A stretch of DNA of 6,077 nucleotides from an uncultured Blautia sp. (GCA_900543715.1 UQSX01000128.1:1-6077); one strand, 5' to 3'; positions 1 through 5,159 are shown, numbered from the stretch's first letter. The notes: generated by a model not told the origin, from the sequence alone. Program-made: numbers and translations.

Positions 1-223
1 TTTTTCCCTGAAGGAGAGAAGCGTTTTTCTTCAGAAAAGAAAGGCCGGCAATGGAAGAGGCATAAATCCCTCCGCAGAGAATGATGGTATCCGCAATATT
101 TAGCATCTGAGGTTTTGCCTGATCAATGGATACTGGGGTACTGTTCAGGGATTTTCCCAGGAGCTGTGCGTATTCCTTGGCAGCTCCGTATTTTGATTTA
201 TAAACTACGAAAACTTTCTCCAT
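1..223 (-). CDS. Flavodoxin-domain protein, N-terminal part (gene runs off the window)
   Basis: The first 74 residues are visible, from an ATG with a clear ribosome site (AAGGAGA, 7 bases upstream). The protein opens with a flavodoxin-type first strand and phosphate-binding loop (VFVVYKSKYGAAKEYA, residues 4-19). A second strand and loop follow (TIILCGGIYASSIAG, about residues 46-60). This is the pattern of the flavodoxin_5/HemG-like group, which binds FMN and transfers electrons in the cytoplasm. The C-terminal part is missing, so the group within the flavodoxins cannot be settled. It starts 33 bases after the histidine kinase stop with no terminator between, so it is probably the last or a late gene of the regulator/transporter operon. 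Why a flavoprotein belongs to such an operon is unknown; a redox role in the stress response is only a guess. Confidence 0.8.
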   Translation of the reverse strand, partial: MEKVFVVYKSKYGAAKEYAQLLGKSLNSTPVSIDQAKPQMLNIADTIILCGGIYASSIAGLSFLKKNASLLQGK

Positions 224-230
224 ATTCTGT

Positions 231-237
231 TCTCCTT
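231..237 (-). promoter_or_regulatory. Ribosome binding site of the flavodoxin-domain gene
   Basis: AAGGAGA lies 7 bases upstream of the ATG at 223 and fixes that start. It sits in the 33-base gap after the kinase gene, which supports translation from a shared transcript. Confidence 0.75.
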
Positions 238-256
238 CTACCTTACTATAACCAGT

Positions 257-1159
257 TTACCGGGCAGAACCCTGAAAAGTCAATATAATTTCCAACTTAT
301 CTCCATAAAGCCTGGCTTCTATTTTTCCTCCCATGCGCTTAGTCAGCTCTCTGGCTATGGAAAGACCCAATCCGGCATGTGGACCTTTGGGGGAATTTCT
401 GGAGGAATCTCCTCTGTAAAACCGGGCAAAAAGCTGTTCCGGATCTATGGATTCCGGATTTTTTACTTTGTTTGAAAAGATCAGAGTATTTTCCCGCTGA
501 ACAATGTAAAGAGTTTCCAGACCATGGGCAAGGGAGTTGGACACAAGGTTGCCGAAAATCCTTTTTAAATAGCTGCGGTCTCCCAGTATCTGGAGAGTCT
601 CATCCTGAAAATCTAAAGAAGGTTCCCGGTCCTGCTCCTGAAACTTCCCATAAAATCCTGTGAGCACCTCACAGAGCAGAGGAAAAATCTGGACCGGTTC
701 CGTATGAAGCTCTGCTCCTTCGCTGGTCAGCCTGGTGTAAAGGAAAAGCTGATCCAAAAGCTGTTCCAGATCCTTCAGCCTGTTCCGGACGATACGGCAG
801 TACTCCTTCCTTTTCTCAGAATCCTCCGTACTTTCCGCCATCTGTATATACCCGGAAGCTCCCGTAAGGGGCGTCCGTATGTCATGGGAAACACTGGCAA
901 TGGTGTATTTCAGCTCTTCCTCAGCCTCTTTGGCCTGGAGTACAAGTTTCTGCTGGGAATCAATATAAGTATTTACCATGCGGCAAAGGGACAGAAAATT
1001 TCTGTCCCTGACAGAGCAGGTAAGCCTCTGATTGCTTCCCGGCTCCAAATCTTTTAGTTGTCTGGATAATTCTCTCACCTGCCTTCTGTAGAGCAGAAGA
1101 GCAGACAGAGAAATTATCAATAATATGGCAAGTATGACGATCACTGCTGTTTTTATCAT
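257..1159 (-). CDS. Sensor histidine kinase, single membrane helix, no extracytoplasmic sensor domain
   Basis: This 300-residue kinase should autophosphorylate and pass the phosphate to the response regulator encoded at 3132-3809. One membrane helix (about residues 4-24) is followed directly by a cytoplasmic linker and coiled coil, leaving no room for an outside sensor domain. The dimerisation box is SVSHDIRTPLT, with phospho-acceptor His92. The N box is GNLVSNSLAHG (about 203-213), the F box is LFARFYRGDSS (about 243-253), and a GLGLSIA box follows (about 263-269). The usual DxGxG box is absent; NKVKNPESID stands in its place (about 230-239). The reading frame stays open to a TTG at 1192, but I chose the ATG at 1159 because GAGAGG lies 7 bases upstream of it and the TTG lacks a well-spaced site. 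The gene begins 26 bases after the permease stop, so signal detection may depend on the transporter or on the membrane itself. Confidence 0.92.
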   Translation of the reverse strand: MIKTAVIVILAILLIISLSALLLYRRQVRELSRQLKDLEPGSNQRLTCSVRDRNFLSLCRMVNTYIDSQQKLVLQAKEAEEELKYTIASVSHDIRTPLTGASGYIQMAESTEDSEKRKEYCRIVRNRLKDLEQLLDQLFLYTRLTSEGAELHTEPVQIFPLLCEVLTGFYGKFQEQDREPSLDFQDETLQILGDRSYLKRIFGNLVSNSLAHGLETLYIVQRENTLIFSNKVKNPESIDPEQLFARFYRGDSSRNSPKGPHAGLGLSIARELTKRMGGKIEARLYGDKLEIILTFQGSAR

Positions 1160-1166
1160 AGGCATA

Positions 1167-1173
1167 CCTCTCT
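1167..1173 (-). promoter_or_regulatory. Ribosome binding site that decides the kinase start
   Basis: AGAGAGG lies 7 bases before the ATG at 1159. An ATG at 1165 would sit almost on top of the site, and the TTG at 1192 has AAGGA only about 3 bases away, so both are less likely starts. Confidence 0.6.
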
Positions 1174-1185
1174 GATTGGGGATTT

Positions 1186-2043
1186 TCAGCAAATATCCTT
1201 TTTGCTCAGCACCTTCCCGGATATCCAGATGTAAAACACTGTCCAGAGAAGACTGGTGAATAGGGACAGGAGCAGATTTGTACCAAGACCGTTCTGGCCT
1301 ACTGCAAAGGACAGAAAAGCATTCGTACTGTTGCTGCCGCTGATGGTTGCAGACATCATTACCAGGTAAGGTGGAAAAAACTGAGCTACATGGACGCCAA
1401 AGAGTCCGGCAATAGACTCCAGAGTTCCTGCTGCCATTCCCAGTCCACAGAGGATGGAAAGGATACTGGCTACTGCAGCGTTACGGAAAAGCATACAGAA
1501 GAGCATGTTCTGGGCCACTAAAGGAATGAGAGCGATCCAGCCCACAAGGAGCATAAGGGCCATTTTCAAAGGGTCTCCCAGAGAATTTGGAAAGTCCATG
1601 AGCTTAAACAGAAGAATACTGGCAAAGGTGAGGCCCAGTATAAACATAGCGTTAATAGCACAATGAGTAGCGATTTTGCTGATGATGTAATATCTTCGGT
1701 CAGGATAGTAGGAAAAGATATTTTTTCCAAAACCAGTGGAAAAATCATCGCAGGTGCTTATGGCACAGAAGATTCCACTGAAGCAGGCCATGAGACCGCC
1801 GGAGAAAAGAAGGTTACTGACAAAATCTGCTATGGTTATTGTAAGAAAAGAAGCCGCATCTGCCTGATCTTCAGCAGTAAATTCAAATCCGTTTTCCGTG
1901 GCGAAATCCATAAGGTTGGAATCTGACATCAATTTCATAGTAATCAAAGCGATCAGAATAAATCCTAAAAATGATGCTAAGGTAATATAAACACTTTTAT
2001 CTCTGAACAGTCTGCGAAATTCCATACGTGTAAGATTAAGCAT
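1186..2043 (-). CDS. ABC-2 type transporter permease (BcrB/NatB-like)
   Basis: This 285-residue protein is the membrane half of an ABC exporter and pairs with the ATPase encoded just upstream. It has about six hydrophobic segments, near residues 19-39, 76-97, 126-147, 160-183, 188-208 and 256-275. The basic N-terminus (TRMEFRRLFRDK) should be cytoplasmic. DDFSTGFGKNI (99-109) resembles the E-x-x-x-G-T-hydrophobic-K stretch that ABC-2 permeases use to contact the ATPase. The segment between helices 1 and 2 is short and polar (about 40-70), and there is no large extracellular domain as in BceB. The ATG overlaps the ATPase stop by 8 bases and is preceded by a purine-rich site (AAAGGGGG) about 8 bases away, so the two are probably translationally coupled. 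Related pairs export or exclude peptide antibiotics; the substrate here is unknown. Confidence 0.9.
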   Translation of the reverse strand: MLNLTRMEFRRLFRDKSVYITLASFLGFILIALITMKLMSDSNLMDFATENGFEFTAEDQADAASFLTITIADFVSNLLFSGGLMACFSGIFCAISTCDDFSTGFGKNIFSYYPDRRYYIISKIATHCAINAMFILGLTFASILLFKLMDFPNSLGDPLKMALMLLVGWIALIPLVAQNMLFCMLFRNAAVASILSILCGLGMAAGTLESIAGLFGVHVAQFFPPYLVMMSATISGSNSTNAFLSFAVGQNGLGTNLLLSLFTSLLWTVFYIWISGKVLSKKDIC

Positions 2044-2995
2044 GGTGTCTGCCCCCTTTCTTTGATGAACCCTTAAAGAAATTTGTTTTTTCTTCCTTTC
2101 CCATCAGATCCAGAAAATAGCCTTCCAGATCCTGCTGATGGCCGTAGATCGCATATACCGGGATGCCTGCGGAAGACATAACCGTGGTAATCTGCCCCGG
2201 ATCTGCATTCTGATAAATGCGGATTTCTCCCTCTGGCCGTACCTCATAATTTTGGATTCCAAGTTTTTCTTCCAGAAGAACTGCAGCCATTTTAGCATCT
2301 GCAGTTTTCAGATAGAGATAATCCTTACATTCTGCAGCCAGCTCTTCTCTGGAAATCTCCTTTACCAGGCATCCGTCTTTAATGATCCCGTACCGGGTAG
2401 CCATTTTAGAAAGTTCTCCTAAAATATGGGAGCTGACGATCATGGTTACTCCTTTTTTCTGGTTCAGCTCCACCAGGATAGAGCGGAGCTGGTTCATTCC
2501 TTCCGGATCAAGACCGTTAATAGGTTCATCCAGGATCAGCAGATCCGGGCCTCCCAGAAGTGCCATGGCGATTCCCAGCCGCTGCTTCATTCCCATAGAA
2601 TAGCGTTTTACCAGCTTTTTATTATCCGGGTTTAATCCAGTGAGAGTGAGAAGTTCCCGGATTTCTTTATCCGGATCGACAATGCCCATAAGGCTGGCCT
2701 TTAAATACATATTTTCATAGGCGCTTCTGCCAGGCTCCAGTCCCGGAGACTCAATGAGAACGCCTATACGTTTCCGAACGCTTTCCTGGCTCAGAGACTG
2801 GCCAAATACTCGGATACTTCCCTGGGTAGGAAAAGCCAGTCCACAGAGCATTTTTAATGTGGTGGACTTGCCGGAACCGTTCCTTCCGATAAAGCCGTAA
2901 ATATCTCCCTGTTTCACATGCATATCCATAGAAGAGACAGCGGCTTTATCGCCATACATCTTTGTGAGATTCTGTGTGACAATCAAATCTTTCAT
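2036..2995 (-). CDS. ABC transporter ATP-binding protein (BcrA-like subfamily)
   Basis: This 319-residue ATPase powers the adjacent permease. Walker A is GRNGSGKS (37-44), the signature is YSMGMKQRLGIA (132-143), Walker B is LLILDEP (153-159, catalytic Glu157), and the switch His is 190 (VSSHILGE). The SMGMK signature and the IGVLIESPGL stretch, with Glu82 where most ABC proteins have the Q-loop Gln, are typical of the bacitracin/lantibiotic self-protection type (BcrA). Residues beyond about 220 form the extra C-terminal region of this group and end in a basic tail. Two ATGs stand side by side. I prefer the second, at 2995, because AGGAGG is 7 bases from it and only 4 from the ATG at 2998. 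It is the first gene of the transporter unit, behind a candidate operator. The function as a drug or peptide exporter is a family inference. Confidence 0.93.
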   Translation of the reverse strand: MKDLIVTQNLTKMYGDKAAVSSMDMHVKQGDIYGFIGRNGSGKSTTLKMLCGLAFPTQGSIRVFGQSLSQESVRKRIGVLIESPGLEPGRSAYENMYLKASLMGIVDPDKEIRELLTLTGLNPDNKKLVKRYSMGMKQRLGIAMALLGGPDLLILDEPINGLDPEGMNQLRSILVELNQKKGVTMIVSSHILGELSKMATRYGIIKDGCLVKEISREELAAECKDYLYLKTADAKMAAVLLEEKLGIQNYEVRPEGEIRIYQNADPGQITTVMSSAGIPVYAIYGHQQDLEGYFLDLMGKEEKTNFFKGSSKKGGRHHA

Positions 2996-3002
2996 CATTT
3001 AT

Positions 3003-3008
3003 CCTCCT
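3003..3008 (-). promoter_or_regulatory. Strong ribosome binding site of the ATPase gene
   Basis: AGGAGG is a perfect Shine-Dalgarno core, placed 7 bases before the second of two tandem ATG codons. This suggests high translation of the first gene of the transporter unit. Confidence 0.8.
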
Positions 3009-3012
3009 GTCA

Positions 3013-3025
3013 GCTTTTGAAAAGC
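3013..3025 (-). promoter_or_regulatory. Short perfect palindrome in the ATPase leader
   Basis: GCTTTTGAAAAGC is a perfect dyad (GCTTTT and AAAAGC around one central base), 5 bases upstream of the AGGAGG. It could be a small protein-binding site or a weak RNA hairpin near the ribosome site. With no T-tract directly after it on the minus strand it is not a terminator. It may also be chance. Confidence 0.3.
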
Positions 3026-3046
3026 CTCTTGTTTTTTTCTGAGTCC

Positions 3047-3055
3047 AGTATCTCA
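3047..3055 (-). promoter_or_regulatory. Candidate extended -10 for the transporter operon
   Basis: Read on the minus strand this is TGAGATACT, a TG-N extension followed by GATACT (4 of 6 to TATAAT). No good -35 lies at the normal distance; GCGCTT occupies the place. The direct-repeat operator is just upstream. A weak promoter that needs an activator fits this arrangement, but the call is by eye only. Confidence 0.4.
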
Positions 3056-3079
3056 CAGAGAATTTCAAAAAGCGCAAAG

Positions 3080-3101
3080 AAAAGTTTAAGAAAAGTTTAA
3101 G
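3080..3101 (-). promoter_or_regulatory. Tandem 11-bp direct repeat, probable response-regulator operator
   Basis: AAAAGTTTAAG occurs twice back to back without mismatch (3080-3090 and 3091-3101). Direct repeats at 11-bp spacing, one helical turn, are the usual binding form of OmpR/PhoB-type dimers. The site lies between the regulator gene and the transporter gene, about 25 bases upstream of the candidate -10, so the phosphorylated regulator probably activates the ATPase-permease-kinase unit here. A poorer third copy (AAAGCGCAAAG, 3069-3079) sits in phase next to it on the promoter side. Confidence 0.6.
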
Positions 3102-3131
3102 ATTAGGGAACAGAAATAGGATATTCTAAAA

Positions 3132-3809
3132 TCAGTCTTTTAATTTGAACCCAATTCCCCATACTGTTTGAATATAGGCGTCTGTAGCTGTATCTTTCAG
3201 CTTGGAACGGATATTGCTGATGTGGACGTTAATGGTTTTATCCTCAACAAAATAATCCTGGTTCCACACAGATTCAAAGATTTCCTGTTTTGTAAAAACT
3301 TTTTTGGGATATTTCATCAGAAGGGTTATAATGCCCAGTTCATGGGCAGTGAGGTCAATCCTTTCGCCTTTAACCAGGAAATTTCTGGCCTGCTCATCCA
3401 GCTCCCAGTCTTTATATCGGAGGGAAGAAGGAGCAGGAGAGGGGGCTGCGGCCTTATGCCTCAGCTGTACCTGTATCCTGGCCAGGAGCTCTTCCAGTTC
3501 AAAGGGCTTAGTCAGATAATCGTCTGCTCCTGTAGAGAGGAGATTCACCTTGTCTTCCAGAGCCGTCTTTGCAGATAACACGATAACTGGGACCTGAGAA
3601 GAAGAACGGATATAGGCAATAAGTTCTTCCCCGCTTAGCCCCGGTATCATAAGATCCAAAAGAATCAGGTCGAATTTTTCCATGTCGAAAAGCAGCCGGC
3701 CTTCGGTTCCGGAAAAGGCCTGGCGGCAGTCGAAGTCTTTTTCAGTAAGATATTCATAGATCAGGCTGTTGATGGTAGCGTCATCTTCTACAATTAAAAC
3801 ACGTGTCAT
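3132..3809 (-). CDS. OmpR/PhoB-family response regulator
   Basis: This 225-residue DNA-binding regulator is the likely partner of the kinase at 257-1159. The receiver domain (about 1-118) has the acidic pocket Glu8-Asp9-Asp10, phospho-acceptor Asp52 (LILLDLMIPG), Ser79 in the switch position and Lys101 (LTKPF). After a short Ala/Pro/Ser linker comes a winged-helix domain (about 130-225) with LTAHELGIITLL, a recognition region around VEDKTINVHISNIRSKL, and the terminal wing VWGIGFKL. All phosphorylation residues are present, so it should be active. The open frame begins at a TTG at 3824, but the ATG at 3809 fits better: GGAG lies 9 bases upstream and the receiver starts at once. The gene has its own promoter and leader hairpin. 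The 133-base gap to the ATPase gene carries a probable target site. Confidence 0.95.
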   Translation of the reverse strand: MTRVLIVEDDATINSLIYEYLTEKDFDCRQAFSGTEGRLLFDMEKFDLILLDLMIPGLSGEELIAYIRSSSQVPVIVLSAKTALEDKVNLLSTGADDYLTKPFELEELLARIQVQLRHKAAAPSPAPSSLRYKDWELDEQARNFLVKGERIDLTAHELGIITLLMKYPKKVFTKQEIFESVWNQDYFVEDKTINVHISNIRSKLKDTATDAYIQTVWGIGFKLKD

Positions 3810-3828
3810 ATGTACAGTCTCCAATTCT

Positions 3829-3842
3829 GCCGCAAAAGCGGC
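3829..3842 (-). promoter_or_regulatory. Hairpin near the 5' end of the regulator mRNA
   Basis: GCCGC and GCGGC flank a TTTT loop, a perfect 5-bp GC-only stem. If transcription starts about 7 bases after the -10, near 3847, the hairpin lies roughly 5 bases from the mRNA 5' end and 6 bases before the GGAG. It could protect the transcript from 5'-end decay or shape ribosome access. There is no T-tract that would make it a terminator. Confidence 0.5.
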
Positions 3843-3853
3843 GGGATAAAGTC

Positions 3854-3862
3854 ATTATAGCA
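3854..3862 (-). promoter_or_regulatory. Extended -10 promoter of the response regulator
   Basis: The minus strand reads TGCTATAAT, a perfect TATAAT with a TG-N extension. The -35 position at 17-bp spacing (3877-3882) holds TTTCTC, a weak match, which is normal for extended -10 promoters. It lies about 45 bases upstream of the ATG at 3809. Confidence 0.7.
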
Positions 3863-3905
3863 TATAGGGAAGGTGAGAGAAATGTATCCACCATATTTTT
3901 CTTTC

Positions 3906-3955
3906 AGAAAAGTTACAGGGGCAGGTATGATGCAATCCAGTCGTACCTGCCCCTG
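3906..3955 (-). terminator. Hairpin terminator of the Rpn-family gene
   Basis: A perfect 12-bp inverted repeat, CAGGGGCAGGTA (3916-3927) and TACCTGCCCCTG (3944-3955), encloses a 16-base loop. On the minus strand it starts 13 bases after the Rpn stop codon and is followed by a broken T-tract (TAACTTTTCT). The stem is very strong and the tract only fair, so it may also act as a 3' stabiliser. It separates the Rpn gene from the regulator promoter. Confidence 0.7.
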
Positions 3956-3968
3956 CTGGGAGTATCTA

Positions 3969-4157
3969 TTAAACTTTACTGTTCTTTACCTCTTCTTTAA
4001 TCCTGCTAAGTTCCTCCGGAGAAAGATTGCCAGCTTTCATAATATCTTCATCGCTGACAGTCCCAAGCTTAAGTAAATTAACGACCACATTTTGAATGCC
4101 CTCTTGGATACCTTTCTGAATACCCTGTTCTTCTACATAATCTGATAAGTTGCACAT
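3969..4157 (-). CDS. Internal in-frame gene for a C-terminal RpnS-like protein (gene within a gene)
   Basis: Inside the Rpn gene, AAGGAGGTG stands 8 bases (counted from AGGAGG) before an in-frame ATG, which would start a 62-residue protein identical to the end of the nuclease. It begins MCNLSDYVEEQ, continues with the repeats GIQK, GIQE, GIQN, then NVVVNLLKLG and a short charged helical tail (SPEELSRIKEEVK). It lacks the catalytic core. In characterised Rpn systems just such a small C-terminal product, made from an internal start, dimerises through a helix with four-residue repeats and blocks the full-length toxin. What is seen here is the ribosome site, start and repeats. That the protein is made and acts as antitoxin is inferred. 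The AAG-GAG-GTG codons could also be chance coding for Lys-Glu-Val. Confidence 0.65.
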   Translation of the reverse strand: MCNLSDYVEEQGIQKGIQEGIQNVVVNLLKLGTVSDEDIMKAGNLSPEELSRIKEEVKNSKV

Positions 4158-4952
4158 CAATCCCACCTCCTTCGCCAGATCACTGTGCATTTGAATATGA
4201 TAGTTCTCCTCCAGTCTTTTTTTCTTAATATGATAAGGAATTTCTGCTGAAAGCAAAGTATTTATCATACCGATAAATAAGTCTTCAGAAGATATTTTTT
4301 CATTTAGAGCTATGATAATCACAGAAATTTTGTCATAGGCCTGGGGATGATCCGGCAGACCGGGCAAAAGGTCCCTTTTTCGGAAGGAATATTCGGAAAT
4401 AGCATTCCCAATCTTTTTAGGAGCATTCATGCAAAGCCAGATAGAATAGACCTTTCGGATACTGTCATAATCAGAAGCAGTAAAATCAACGCCAGACTGT
4501 GCAGAAATCATTCTTGCACTGTAAAAAATTCCTCTTGTTACGATTTTATAGCCGGGATAAAAAGACTTCTGAGCTTCCACATTAATAATCATTTGTACCT
4601 TGTTTCCCTGAGGAACAGATACCCGAAAACGGATATCAAAGTAAACAGTTCCTTCTTCGGGAATTTTGTCTTCGTTAGGCATGCCGGAAATTTTTTCAGC
4701 CCTATTGTAGGCTGGTTCAGAATCTTCGAGAGATTCTTTACTATTACCGGGGTATACCGATACAGAAGAAATCTCCGGTGTTCCCTCAATATGCGGGATA
4801 ATCTGCCTTATAGACAAATCCGTAAATTCTTTTACAGTACGTTTTAGTATCCAGGCAAGAATCTGCTTCTGGCTCAGTACACGTTTGCACTGGGTATCGT
4901 ACTGTATTTTTTCTTTTGCATACGATAATTCCTTGGACAATTCATTATTCAT
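3969..4952 (-). CDS. Rpn-family PD-(D/E)XK nuclease (full-length RpnL-like protein)
   Basis: This 327-residue protein belongs to the Rpn/PDDEXK_2 group, often labelled 'putative transposase' but in E. coli shown to be DNA nucleases acting as toxins and phage defence. The catalytic core is visible: Asp106 (YFDIRFRV) ends one strand and Glu126-x-Gln128 (INVEAQKS) the next, the D-...-ExQ form of the fold. The N-terminal stretch YDTQCKRVLSQKQILAWIL (about 18-36) is typical of the family. After an alpha-helical region come MCNLSDYVEEQ and three four-residue repeats (277-288), then a variable tail. The frame is open to 5036, but the promoter -10 lies inside that extension. AAGGAG sits about 9 bases before the ATG at 4952, so I chose that start; an ATG at 4958 is the alternative. 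It is a single-gene unit with its own terminator. Confidence 0.88.
   Translation of the reverse strand: MNNELSKELSYAKEKIQYDTQCKRVLSQKQILAWILKRTVKEFTDLSIRQIIPHIEGTPEISSVSVYPGNSKESLEDSEPAYNRAEKISGMPNEDKIPEEGTVYFDIRFRVSVPQGNKVQMIINVEAQKSFYPGYKIVTRGIFYSARMISAQSGVDFTASDYDSIRKVYSIWLCMNAPKKIGNAISEYSFRKRDLLPGLPDHPQAYDKISVIIIALNEKISSEDLFIGMINTLLSAEIPYHIKKKRLEENYHIQMHSDLAKEVGLMCNLSDYVEEQGIQKGIQEGIQNVVVNLLKLGTVSDEDIMKAGNLSPEELSRIKEEVKNSKV
4089..4124 (-). repeat. Three 12-bp coding repeats (GIQK, GIQE, GIQN)
   Basis: Three consecutive 12-base units encode Gly-Ile-Gln-x at residues 277-288 of the nuclease. The copies differ at silent positions (GGT/GGC, ATT/ATC, CAG/CAA), so they are not a fresh slippage product. 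Such four-residue repeats vary in number in Rpn C-terminal parts and form the dimer helix. Confidence 0.8.
4164..4172 (-). promoter_or_regulatory. Internal Shine-Dalgarno for the RpnS-like product
   Basis: AAGGAGGTG is about as complementary to the 16S rRNA tail as a ribosome site can be and is stronger than those of most whole genes in this window. Its spacing of 8 bases to the ATG at 4157 is optimal. Confidence 0.7.
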
Positions 4953-4976
4953 ATGCATTTTCTCCTTTATGAAACA

Positions 4977-5005
4977 ATTATAAAGGGTTCGGAAGAGACT
5001 TGCAA
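4977..5005 (-). promoter_or_regulatory. Promoter of the Rpn-family gene
   Basis: The minus strand has TTGCAA (5000-5005, 4 of 6 to the -35 consensus), a 17-base spacer and a perfect TATAAT (4977-4982). Transcription should start near 4970, only about 18 bases before the ATG at 4952 and just ahead of AAAGGAGA (4961-4968). This excludes the longer open frame as the translated form. Confidence 0.75.
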
Positions 5006-5098
5006 TGAAGAATTGCCAGAAAACGGATTTCACCATCTTCTGTTCATTGCTTTAACTTTCACCTCTGAAATTTTACTGTGAAGGTTCTATTATATGAT

Positions 5099-5128
5099 TT
5101 GTAATTTTCTTAACAGGCATTGTATAAT
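5099..5128 (+). promoter_or_regulatory. Promoter of the flavoprotein gene
   Basis: TTGTAA (5099-5104) and a perfect TATAAT (5123-5128) are 18 bases apart, and the ATG follows at 5172. It is divergent from the Rpn promoter, with about 94 bases between the two -35 elements and no gene in that gap. No clear operator dyad was seen. Confidence 0.65.
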
Positions 5129-5159
5129 AGATTTGCAAGCCATAAAACTAAAATTGTCT

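Noticed and set aside
704..1057. 117-residue plus-strand frame opposite the kinase
   Set aside because: It is a shadow of the conserved kinase core and its low-complexity composition matches no known family.
1160..1192. TTG start for the histidine kinase
   Set aside because: The ribosome-like AAGGA is only about 3 bases from the TTG, while the ATG at 1159 has a well-spaced GAGAGG and directly precedes the membrane helix.
3013..3040. Palindrome plus T-run on the plus strand as a terminator
   Set aside because: The T-run is 6 bases away from the dyad, the stem is AT-rich and too tight to loop, and no plus-strand gene ends there.
3168..3578. 136-residue plus-strand frame opposite the response regulator
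   Set aside because: It is antisense to the conserved receiver and winged-helix coding sequence, with no recognisable domain.
3810..3824. TTG start for the response regulator
   Set aside because: It overlaps the GGAG that serves the ATG at 3809 and would add residues before the receiver's first strand.
3969..3980. TTAAACTTTACT near the Rpn stop as another copy of the operator motif
   Set aside because: It is a single degenerate copy inside coding sequence, without the second repeat 11 bp away.
4347..4847. 166-residue open frame on the plus strand opposite the Rpn gene
   Set aside because: It is antisense to a well-supported coding region, shows no family features and has no convincing ribosome site; it looks like a codon shadow.
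3969..4952. Rpn gene as part of an insertion sequence ('putative transposase')
   Set aside because: No terminal inverted repeats or target duplications flank it, and it has its own promoter and terminator; the transposase label is inherited from family annotation.
4953..5036. N-terminal extension of the Rpn gene back to 5036
   Set aside because: The promoter -10 and the start of transcription fall inside it, and a good ribosome site serves the ATG at 4952. The added residues do not resemble the family's N-terminus.
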